This document shows, one piece after another, positions 1 to 5,324 of a stretch of 6,766 nucleotides of DNA; position 1 is the stretch's first letter, and every line of letters starts with the position of its first letter. Made by a program: the position numbers and the translations under genes. The stretch covers positions 1 to 6,766 of the forward strand of contig WQZK01000097.1 of assembly GCA_009780765.1 (NCBI GenBank). The letters are read 5' to 3'. The notes under the pieces were generated by a model. The model worked only from the letters and a program-made list of their open reading frames with translations. It ran no database searches and was not told the DNA's origin. Source of the stretch: Defluviitaleaceae bacterium (GTDB taxonomy: Bacteria; Bacillota; Clostridia; Lachnospirales; UBA5962).

Positions 1-422
1 CGAAAATCTTTTTCTTCACGCACTAATTTTAAAAGGATGTCAAAGAAATTTTTAAGTTCTCCACTACCAAAAATTCGGTTATCAATGGTTTTATCATACT
101 CCAAAAACGACCATGCAGCATACACAAAAGACGAACGCCCTAAAACAGAGTCATCACGCTCTTTTCCAAGTCCTTTAAGAAGATATTTTTCAGTAATAAG
201 CTCATGATAAAGCGAGCGACATTTTTCGTCGCTCACTTTGCCACTCTTCACAATTCTAGTGAATGCAGGAAATGCGAGTCTATCACGCAAATTGCCGTCT
301 AGAGATGACAGAGCTTCTATAAGCTCGTCAACAAAAGAGTCACCATCTATATTTTCAGGAAATCCCCAATCATTTTTAAAATATTCAATTAATTTTTTCT
401 TTAAAGGTTTTAAATTATGCAA
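1..422 (-). CDS. DUF2785 family protein, 3' part outside window
   Basis: The first 140 residues are visible; the C-terminus lies beyond position 1. The protein reads MHNLKPLKKKLIEYF at its start. It then shows a segment around residues 45-54 (LRDRLAFPAF) and one around 81-110 containing GLGKERDDSVLGRSS. The pattern 'LRDELAYP ... GLGE..DSVF.RS' is what I associate with DUF2785, a helical family of unknown function, so the family call rests on recalled motif similarity. The only in-frame start after the upstream stop is a TTG at 420-422; no ATG is available there. It follows a good ribosome binding site (GGAGAGG, 430-436) with a 7-nt gap, so the TTG is well supported. The gene begins 18 bp after the RNase J stop with no terminator between them, so it is probably co-transcribed with rnj. 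No signal peptide or membrane segment is visible. No function can be assigned. Confidence 0.8.
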   Translation of the reverse strand, partial: MHNLKPLKKKLIEYFKNDWGFPENIDGDSFVDELIEALSSLDGNLRDRLAFPAFTRIVKSGKVSDEKCRSLYHELITEKYLLKGLGKERDDSVLGRSSFVYAAWSFLEYDKTIDNRIFGSGELKNFFDILLKLVREEKDF

Positions 423-429
423 TATAAAT

Positions 430-436
430 CCTCTCC
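430..436 (-). promoter_or_regulatory. Ribosome binding site for the DUF2785 gene (TTG start)
   Basis: On the minus strand this reads GGAGAGG, 7 nt before the TTG at 420-422. It decides the start, because the reading frame has no ATG between the upstream in-frame stop and the conserved part of the protein. Confidence 0.75.
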
Positions 437-440
437 AAAT

Positions 441-2249
441 TTAAAAGTCAATATCCATAATAATTGGCAAAATCATAGGGCTACGTTGAGTTTTTCTCCA
501 TAAAAATTCTTTCAACGCATCTCTAATTATGTTTTTCATGGATGACCATTCTGTAATATTATTTTGCTCGCACCTATCAAGAGCTGCACGAACAACAGAC
601 CGAGCTTCAATCATTAAGTCTTCTGCTTCACGAACATAAACAAAGCCACGTGAGATAATATCAGGCCCTGAAACGATTTGCCCTGTTTCACGCTCTATAC
701 CAACAACAATAACCATAAGGCCGTCTTGCGATAATAATTTTCTATCTCTAATTACGATGCTACCAACATCTCCAACGCCAATTCCGTCAACAAAAACTTG
801 GCCTGACGGAACTGCACCATTAATTTTAGCCGATTTATTAGTAATTTCTAAAATTTCACCTATGCCCATAACAAAAACATCGTCCTTATTCATTCCCATA
901 GAAACTGCAAGGTTTTTATGGCAAACGAGATGCTTATATTCTCCATGTATAGGCATGAGATATTTAGGCTTTAAAAGTGCGTGCATAAGCTTTATTTCTT
1001 CTTGTTTAGCATGGCCTGAAACATGAACATCGTAAAGACCTTCATAGATAACATCAGCACCTTTTTTCATCAGCTCGTTTATTACCTTTGTGATAGTTTT
1101 TTCATTGCCTGGGATAGGAGAAGCAGAAATAATTACTTTATCTCCCGGCTTAATTGCAACATAGCGATGTTCTGACAAAGACATGCGGCTAAGTGCCGAC
1201 ATAGGCTCACCTTGAGAGCCGGTGGTTATAATCACAATCTCTTTGTCAGTATAGTTATTAATATTTACAATGTTTACGATAATATCTTTAGGTAGCTTTA
1301 AATATCCAAGTTCACTTGCACATTTAAAGGTGTTTTCCATGCTTCGGCCATTTATAGCAATTTTTCGCCCATGCTTATGAGCCGAATTAATAATTTGTTG
1401 GATTCTATGGATGTTTGAAGAAAATGTTGCAACCATGATACGTTGTTCTTCACTTTCTGCAAAAATTTTTTCAAAAATTTCGCCAACAGAGCGTTCGCAC
1501 ATAGTGTAGCCTTTTTGTTCAACATTTGTACTTTCGCACATAAAAAGCAAAACGCCTTCTCGCCCAATTTCAGCAAATCTTTGCAAATCAATAGATTCAC
1601 CATGGATAGGGGTGTAATCCACCTTAAAGTCACCCGAGTGAACAATTGTGCCAAACGGCGTTTTAACAGCTATTGCAACGCTATCCGCAATAGAGTGCGT
1701 TACCCTTATAAACTCAACACTAAAATTCTTGAGTTTAACAGTTTCGCCTGCTGAAACACAGTTAAGTTGTGCATTATCTAAAAGTTTATGCTCTCTGAGT
1801 TTGTTTTCTAAAAGACCAAGTGTTAAGCGTGTGCCGTAAATGGGAACATTAACTTCTTTTAGTAAATAAGGCAAAGAACCAATATGGTCTTCATGGCCGT
1901 GCGTTAAAAAAACTGCCTTAAACTTATCTTTGTTTTTTTGAAGATACGTGAAATCGGGGATAACTAAATCTATCCCGAGCATATCGTCTTGTGGGAAAGC
2001 AACTCCACAATCAATAATAATTATTTCATCGCCAAACTCTATGGCTGTAATATTTTTTCCTATTTCTTGTAATCCGCCCAAAGAAAAAATTTTAAGCCTA
2101 TCCGATTTATCCGACTTATCCGATTTAGCTGGTTTGGTAGGTTTCTTGGGAGCTGCACTTTTTCTATGTTTAACTTGTGGCAACTGTTTTTTTTCTGATG
2201 CCTTAGTTTCAACTTGTGGTAATTGTTTTTTTTCTGTTATTTTAGCCAA
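441..2249 (-). CDS. rnj: Ribonuclease J (metallo-beta-lactamase/beta-CASP RNase)
   Basis: This is a zinc-dependent 5'-3' exonuclease and endonuclease of mRNA turnover and RNA maturation, acting in the cytoplasm. The metallo-beta-lactamase fold carries THGHEDH (H117, H119, D121, H122), H185 in RVTHS and D207 in HSGDFK as metal ligands. The beta-CASP region has CESTNVE (238-244), TTGSQGEP (342-349) and SGHA (411-414), followed by the late ligand H435 in PIHGEY. The C-terminal domain includes LSQDG, SGPDIISRGFVYVRE and a basic end. At 602 residues it is about 50 longer than a typical RNase J. The excess is a lysine-rich N-terminal tail with EKKQLPQV twice and KSD three times. The start is TTG at 2247-2249 behind AAGGAGA. 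All catalytic residues are present, so it looks J1-like and active. It sits 36 bp after the DUF1292 gene with no terminator, so it probably belongs to the ireB operon. Whether a J2 paralogue exists cannot be told from this window. Confidence 0.97.
   Translation of the reverse strand: MAKITEKKQLPQVETKASEKKQLPQVKHRKSAAPKKPTKPAKSDKSDKSDRLKIFSLGGLQEIGKNITAIEFGDEIIIIDCGVAFPQDDMLGIDLVIPDFTYLQKNKDKFKAVFLTHGHEDHIGSLPYLLKEVNVPIYGTRLTLGLLENKLREHKLLDNAQLNCVSAGETVKLKNFSVEFIRVTHSIADSVAIAVKTPFGTIVHSGDFKVDYTPIHGESIDLQRFAEIGREGVLLFMCESTNVEQKGYTMCERSVGEIFEKIFAESEEQRIMVATFSSNIHRIQQIINSAHKHGRKIAINGRSMENTFKCASELGYLKLPKDIIVNIVNINNYTDKEIVIITTGSQGEPMSALSRMSLSEHRYVAIKPGDKVIISASPIPGNEKTITKVINELMKKGADVIYEGLYDVHVSGHAKQEEIKLMHALLKPKYLMPIHGEYKHLVCHKNLAVSMGMNKDDVFVMGIGEILEITNKSAKINGAVPSGQVFVDGIGVGDVGSIVIRDRKLLSQDGLMVIVVGIERETGQIVSGPDIISRGFVYVREAEDLMIEARSVVRAALDRCEQNNITEWSSMKNIIRDALKEFLWRKTQRSPMILPIIMDIDF
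2101..2127 (-). repeat. 9-bp tandem repeat, three copies, coding for KSD-KSD-KSD
   Basis: Three consecutive 9-bp units (TCCGATTTA, TCCGACTTA, TCCGATTTA on the plus strand) differ at one base. They encode the KSD repeats of the RNase J N-terminal tail. Copy number could change by slippage without breaking the frame. Confidence 0.9.
2172..2236 (-). repeat. Two copies of a 26-bp repeat (period 39 bp) coding for EKKQLPQV
   Basis: Positions 2172-2197 and 2211-2236 match at 24 of 26 bases. Both encode EKKQLPQV in the N-terminal tail of RNase J, and each copy contains a run of eight A on the coding strand. The period is 13 codons, so the repeat looks like an in-frame duplication. The two differences are C/T changes, one of them silent at codon level. 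Confidence 0.9.
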
Positions 2250-2255
2250 AATAAT

Positions 2256-2262
2256 TCTCCTT
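2256..2262 (-). promoter_or_regulatory. Ribosome binding site for rnj (TTG start)
   Basis: On the minus strand this reads AAGGAGA, 6 nt before the TTG at 2247-2249. There is no ATG nearby in frame, so this site fixes the start and includes the whole basic tail in the protein. Confidence 0.8.
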
Positions 2263-2285
2263 ATATTTATTATGTTAGTTCGATA

Positions 2286-2597
2286 CTAAAGTTCTATTTC
2301 ATACTCGTCCACATTTTTCTCTTCAAAAAGTTTCGCGATTTTATTAAATTCATCGTCATCTTCTACTATTTGAAAAATAGACTCTTCATTATCAGCCGAA
2401 ACTTCTTTAATTATAACTGCCTCGCACTCATCGTCATCCGCAAATTCGTTTTCAATTACTAAAAGATAGTTAGTTCCATTAAGTTCTGCCGTGTCAATTA
2501 TCTGGCATTCAAATTCGTTGCCATCTTCATCTAAAACCGTTATAGTTTTAATATCGCTCTCTAAACCATCAAAGTCGTTTTCGTTAAAATTATTCAT
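2286..2597 (-). CDS. DUF1292 (YrzB-like) acidic small protein
   Basis: The product is 103 residues and strongly acidic; about a third of its residues are Asp or Glu. The segment ITVLDEDGNEFECQIIDTAELNGTNYLLVIEN (about 18-49) is the recognisable DUF1292 core. It is followed by an acidic stretch, a second strand-like block (EAVIIKEV) and EDDDEFNKIAKLFEE near the end. This family normally follows ireB and ruvX in Firmicutes, exactly as here (30 bp after ruvX), which strengthens the call. Its molecular role is not established. The ATG start at 2595-2597 has a good ribosome binding site (AGGGAGA, about 2607-2613), and the stop is TAG. The cytoplasmic location is inferred from the lack of any signal or membrane segment. 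Confidence 0.92.
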   Translation of the reverse strand: MNNFNENDFDGLESDIKTITVLDEDGNEFECQIIDTAELNGTNYLLVIENEFADDDECEAVIIKEVSADNEESIFQIVEDDDEFNKIAKLFEEKNVDEYEIEL

Positions 2598-2627
2598 AGT
2601 GTAAATCTCCCTTTTAATTATTTTTGT

Positions 2628-3077
2628 TTATTGTTTATTGTTTATATAATCCAAGTACGACTGCAATATAATAGAAGCCGCCACTTTATCTACAATTTTT
2701 TGTCTTTCTATATTGTCAAGCCCCATTAATTTCATGTTGTTGTGAGCAACAACAGTTGATAGACGCTCGTCCCACAAAATAACGTTAATTCTTTTAAAAT
2801 TTCTTAAAAGTCGCTCCTTAAATTCCACGGTTTTTAAAGCCCGTGGGCCTTCTGAATTATTCATGTTTTTTGGGTATCCCAAAATTATAGTGTTTATGTT
2901 TAGCTCTTTAATAAGCTCTTCCAATCTTTTAATGCTTTTTTTTATGCTAACCTCGTTCTCACGGCGTATAATTTCAAGCGGAGTTGCAATCAAATTAAGC
3001 GAGCAACTAACGGCAACGCCAATAGTTTTTTCGCCAAAGTCAAGCCCTAAAAATCTAGTAGGTTCTACATCTTTCAC
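2628..3077 (-). CDS. ruvX: RuvX/YqgF-type Holliday junction resolvase-like nuclease
   Basis: This 149-residue protein has the RNase H-like fold of the YqgF family, the usual length. It shows FLGLDFGEKTIGVAVS at the N-terminus (acidic D13), ILGYPKNMNNSEGPRA (65-80), LWDERLSTVVA (101-111, with D103 and E104) and VDKVAASIILQSYLD (129-143, D130). These are the conserved nuclease positions. Family members act as putative Holliday junction resolvases, and some have been linked to 16S rRNA 5'-end processing, so the exact substrate here is unproven. The start is GTG at 3075-3077, overlapping the ireB stop in a GTGA, so translation is coupled to ireB. The gene ends in a short (TTTATTG)-type repeat before DUF1292. 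Confidence 0.95.
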   Translation of the reverse strand: MKDVEPTRFLGLDFGEKTIGVAVSCSLNLIATPLEIIRRENEVSIKKSIKRLEELIKELNINTIILGYPKNMNNSEGPRALKTVEFKERLLRNFKRINVILWDERLSTVVAHNNMKLMGLDNIERQKIVDKVAASIILQSYLDYINNKQ

Positions 3078-3337
3078 AGACCACTATTCTCCAAATAATC
3101 AATTAAAATTTCTTCTAAAAGCTCATCTCTTTCTAGCCTAGAGATAAGAATTCGTGCATCGTTGTGGCTTGTGATGTAAGTTGGGTCACCTGATAAAATG
3201 TAGCCAACAATTTGATTTACAGGGTTATAGCCTTTTTCTTTAAGTGCAAGAAAGACACTTAAAATAGTTTCACGAGCTTCGCTAACGGGTAATTTATCTA
3301 AATTTGTAAACTGTTGTGTGTGTTGCAAGTCTTTCAT
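3074..3337 (-). CDS. ireB: IreB family regulatory phosphoprotein (DUF965)
   Basis: This 87-residue cytoplasmic protein carries the strongly conserved IreB block KEKGYNPVNQIVGYILSGD followed by PTYITSHNDARILISRLERDELLEEILIDYL, which runs to near the C-terminus. In Enterococcus faecalis, IreB is phosphorylated on N-terminal threonines by the PASTA kinase IreK and negatively affects cephalosporin resistance; the same link here is inferred from family membership. Candidate phospho-sites are T7 and T11 in the N-terminal MKDLQHTQQFTNLDKL, whose sequence differs from the enterococcal one. The start is ATG at 3335-3337, with AGGAG at 3349-3353 (11-nt gap). It is the first gene of the ireB-ruvX-DUF1292-rnj cluster, with a promoter-like sequence just upstream. 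Confidence 0.95.
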   Translation of the reverse strand: MKDLQHTQQFTNLDKLPVSEARETILSVFLALKEKGYNPVNQIVGYILSGDPTYITSHNDARILISRLERDELLEEILIDYLENSGL

Positions 3338-3388
3338 GCTACTTCACGCTCCTCTTAAACGATATGTTTCCAAATTTCCTCACTATAT

Positions 3389-3417
3389 ATCATAATACAA
3401 AATTTCTAATTTTGCAA
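3389..3417 (-). promoter_or_regulatory. Predicted sigma-A-type promoter of the ireB operon
   Basis: On the minus strand, TTGCAA (3412-3417) is separated by exactly 17 bp (3395-3411) from TATGAT (3389-3394), which matches TATAAT at five of six positions. Initiation near 3382 would give a leader of roughly 45 nt before the ireB ATG. The -35 is only a 4/6 match. A/T-rich DNA produces chance matches, so this is a prediction from spacing and position. Confidence 0.55.
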
Positions 3418-3439
3418 ACATATATTTTACAAAATTTCT
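3396..3439. repeat. 12-bp direct repeat TACAAAATTTCT flanking the ireB -35 box
   Basis: TACAAAATTTCT occurs at 3396-3407 and again at 3428-3439, offset by 32 bp. The first copy lies in the promoter spacer and the second overlaps the end of mtaB. It could be an operator pair, a remnant duplication, or chance in A/T-rich DNA. Confidence 0.5.
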
Positions 3440-4737
3440 TAAATAATGCCCCAAAAATCCTCTATTTTCAACATTTTAAGCTCAAATATTTCATTTTCAA
3501 GACATTTTTGTGAATACGTCTTTACAGGAATATAATTGGTAGAATAACCCTCATAAAATCCAGCATCCGTGCGTTTTTCAAAAAGAATACTTAAATTTTT
3601 ACCAATAAACGATTTTAAAAACTCTCTTTGCATTTCTTCACCCAATTCTATCATTTTTTTACTACGCTCATTTTTAATATGGTTTGGAATTTGGGCTTTA
3701 AACTCAGCCGCTTTTGTTCCCTTTTTGGGCGAATAGGGGAATACATGAATTTTGGAGAGCTGCATTTCTTTAGCAAAATCATAGCTTTCTAAAAAATCTT
3801 TCTCAGTTTCTCCGGGAAAACCAACAATTATATCGGTTGTTATGCTGGCATTTGGCATGATTTTTCTAATTTTTAAAATGGCTTGGCGATAATCTTCTGA
3901 TAAATATTTACGATTCATTGCCTGTAAAGTCTTATCGCATCCACTTTGTAGTGATAGATGAAAATGGTCGCAAATTTTTGGCAAAGTTTTTAAGCATTCT
4001 ATAAACTCATTTGTAATAACGGTTGGCTCAATGGAAGAAAAGCGTATTCTTTTTATTTCGTTTATTTTATGAACCTCTTCTAAAACATCAAGAAGGCTTA
4101 CATCTTGATTTAAATCTTTTCCATAAGATGCAACGTTTATACCAGCAAGCACAACCTCTTTATAGCCAGAACTGCTAAGTTTTTTGGCTTCTGAAACAAT
4201 ATCCTCAATATTACGGCTGCGAACAGGGCCACGTGCATAAGGAATAATGCAGTAAGTGCAAAAATTATTGCATCCTTCTTGAATTTTTATATACGCTCTG
4301 GTTTTTTCCGAAAGGTTATCAACCTCTAAACTTTCAAAAACTTGCTCATTCATTATATCAGAAATGTAGTTTTCTACATCTGAATTTTTGGCATAGTTTT
4401 CAACAATTTCAACAATTTTTGAACGTTCTTTTGTGCCGATTAAAATGTTTACACCATCTATTTTTTTTATTTCTTCAGGACTTGTTTGTGTGTAGCACCC
4501 CGCCGCAACAACTATAGCATCAGGGTTTGTTTTTTTAGCATTTCTAAGCATTTGTCTTGATTTTTTGTCACCAAAATTGGTAACAGTGCAAGTGTTTACT
4601 ATGTAAACATCAGCAATTTCAGAAAAACCAACAATTAAATGACCCGATGCCCGAAATGCTGAAAGCATGGCATCGGTATCATAAACATTAACCTTGCAGC
4701 CAAGAGTTGTTGCAGCGATTTTTAGTTTTTTTTTCAC
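3439..4737 (-). CDS. mtaB: tRNA (N6-L-threonylcarbamoyladenosine(37)-C2)-methylthiotransferase MtaB
   Basis: This radical SAM enzyme adds a methylthio group to t6A37 of tRNAs such as tRNA-Lys, making ms2t6A. The 432 residues match the family length. The N-terminal UPF0004 domain (about 5-115) has three cluster cysteines: C14 (TLGCKVNVYD), C50 (NTCTVTN) and C81 (AGCYTQ). The radical SAM domain has C156, C160 and C163 in EGCNNFCTYCIIPYARG, then FSSIEPT, HLSLQSG and DIIVGFPGE. The C-terminal part (about 379-432) is TRAM-like with EGYSTNYIPVK. The motif LGCKVNVYDT and the short C-terminus favour MtaB over MiaB. The start is GTG at 4735-4737, followed by a run of nine A, with AGGAGG at 4749-4754. 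Upstream, the gap is almost entirely a MITE-like element, so the source of its promoter is unclear. Confidence 0.94.
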   Translation of the reverse strand: MKKKLKIAATTLGCKVNVYDTDAMLSAFRASGHLIVGFSEIADVYIVNTCTVTNFGDKKSRQMLRNAKKTNPDAIVVAAGCYTQTSPEEIKKIDGVNILIGTKERSKIVEIVENYAKNSDVENYISDIMNEQVFESLEVDNLSEKTRAYIKIQEGCNNFCTYCIIPYARGPVRSRNIEDIVSEAKKLSSSGYKEVVLAGINVASYGKDLNQDVSLLDVLEEVHKINEIKRIRFSSIEPTVITNEFIECLKTLPKICDHFHLSLQSGCDKTLQAMNRKYLSEDYRQAILKIRKIMPNASITTDIIVGFPGETEKDFLESYDFAKEMQLSKIHVFPYSPKKGTKAAEFKAQIPNHIKNERSKKMIELGEEMQREFLKSFIGKNLSILFEKRTDAGFYEGYSTNYIPVKTYSQKCLENEIFELKMLKIEDFWGII

Positions 4738-4748
4738 CTTGTGATATT

Positions 4749-4754
4749 CCTCCT
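4749..4754 (-). promoter_or_regulatory. Ribosome binding site for mtaB, abutting the MITE-like element
   Basis: AGGAGG on the minus strand, 11 nt before the GTG start (spacing slightly long). Its first base (4754) coincides with the outermost base of the left terminal inverted repeat. No alternative in-frame start lies closer to the site. Confidence 0.75.
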
Positions 4755-4810
4755 ATAGCAAACGTACTTTGAAACAGTGAGTGCAGAGCGAAGCAAAACT
4801 ACTGAGCGTA

Positions 4811-4826
4811 CCGAAAAGAAGTTCGG
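4811..4826. repeat. Hairpin CCGAA-N6-TTCGG inside the MITE-like element
   Basis: A perfect 5-bp stem (4811-4815 with 4822-4826) and a 6-base loop. It has no following T-run on either strand, so it is a structural element rather than a terminator. Confidence 0.6.
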
Positions 4827-4831
4827 CGAGT

Positions 4832-4859
4832 GTAGCGAGGTTTCGCAAAGCGAAACTAC
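4832..4859. repeat. Hairpin GTAG...TTTCGC-AAA-GCGAAA-CTAC inside the MITE-like element
   Basis: A perfect 6-bp stem (4841-4846 with 4850-4855) closes a 3-base loop. GTAG (4832-4835) can pair with CTAC (4856-4859) across a 5-base bulge. No T-run follows on either strand. Confidence 0.6.
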
Positions 4860-4924
4860 TGAGAAAGTTTTGAGCTTTGAGCGAACGTAGTAACGCTTTT
4901 CAAAGACATTTGCTATACGGTGTT

Positions 4925-5323
4925 CTAATTATTAATATCACTTAATACACCATACAAAGGAACAGCACCCCACCCTGCCAATTCGTCTATCAACTGGTTA
5001 TAGAAATCATTAAGCAAATAGATTTTTTTGCCAAAATAGAAAGCTATTGCTATTTCTGCGAAAGTATTTGCACCGATATAGTTTTTTGTTCCTTTTTTAG
5101 GCTCGTTAATAACAAGAACGGCACTAGTATCTTCTTTTGCTATTTCCTTGAAATACTTCATCGAAACTTCTTTTTTATAGTCATTCTTTTTATCAGTTGG
5201 TATGCTACTCCAATCATCCTCATTAGGAAGGACAGTTACATAGCCCATTGTTTCTAATTTAGTTGCCACATTCTTCATTTTGTCTATTAAAGACATACTT
5301 CCGGATAGAACTATTTTCGTCAC
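4925..5323 (-). CDS. Nucleoside 2-deoxyribosyltransferase-like (NDT/SLOG-type) protein
   Basis: A 132-residue Rossmann-like protein. It opens with the strand TKIVLSGSM (2-10, GS nucleotide-loop position) and then a helix and GYVTVLPNEDDW (27-38). The second half has SAVLVINEPKKG (67-78), NYIGANTFAEIAIAFYFGKKIYLLN (81-105) and a C-terminal GAVPLYGVLSDI. The NTFAEIAIA block with E90 resembles the catalytic-glutamate region of nucleoside 2-deoxyribosyltransferases and related small nucleotide-binding proteins. True deoxyribosyltransferase activity is not demonstrated; it may instead sense or hydrolyse a nucleotide. The GTG start (5321-5323) lies one base after the OYE stop, suggesting translational coupling. 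Its upstream site is weak (GGGTGG, about 11 nt away). GTG is preferred over M10 because the first conserved strand precedes M10. No membrane or signal segment is seen. Confidence 0.75.
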   Translation of the reverse strand: MTKIVLSGSMSLIDKMKNVATKLETMGYVTVLPNEDDWSSIPTDKKNDYKKEVSMKYFKEIAKEDTSAVLVINEPKKGTKNYIGANTFAEIAIAFYFGKKIYLLNDFYNQLIDELAGWGAVPLYGVLSDINN

Positions 5324-5324
5324 G

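Larger units (their letters stand above)
4754..4917. mobile_element. MITE-like element with ~20-bp terminal inverted repeats
   Basis: The left arm (4754-4774) begins TATAGCAAA and ends CTTTGAAA. The right arm (4898-4917) is its reverse complement apart from one substitution and one single-base gap. The 164-bp span has no ORF of note. Its interior is less A/T-rich than its flanks and repetitive: GCAAAACTACTGAG (4793-4806) recurs as GCGAAACTACTGAG (4850-4863). It also holds hairpins CCGAA/TTCGG (4811-4826) and TTTCGC/GCGAAA (4841-4855). Further imperfect inverted symmetry inside the arms suggests the transcript could fold as one long stem. Such non-coding elements are usually moved by a transposase encoded elsewhere. 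TA at both ends would suit an IS630/mariner-type TA target duplication, which is inference. The element sits 7 bp after the 4925 stop and touches the mtaB ribosome binding site. Confidence 0.72.

Noticed and set aside
1352..1654. Minus-strand ORF of 100 codons inside rnj
   Set aside because: It overlaps the clearly conserved RNase J reading frame in another frame and shows no recognisable domain.
2101..2236. Short repeats as a CRISPR-like array
   Set aside because: The repeats are in-frame coding repeats of RNase J, with no repeat-spacer arrangement.
1948..2289. Plus-strand ORF of 113 codons with a leucine/serine-rich, membrane-like end
   Set aside because: It is antisense to the RNase J N-terminus; its repeats merely mirror the EKKQLPQV and KSD repeats, and it has no family resemblance.
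3316..3513. Plus-strand ORF crossing the ireB-mtaB gap
   Set aside because: Its composition is A/T-driven (Phe, Leu, Asn, Tyr), it is antisense to two real genes, and no domain is visible.
4841..4855. TTTCGC-AAA-GCGAAA as a terminator for the NDT-like gene
   Set aside because: There is no T-run after the stem on the minus strand; it is better explained as internal structure of the MITE-like element.
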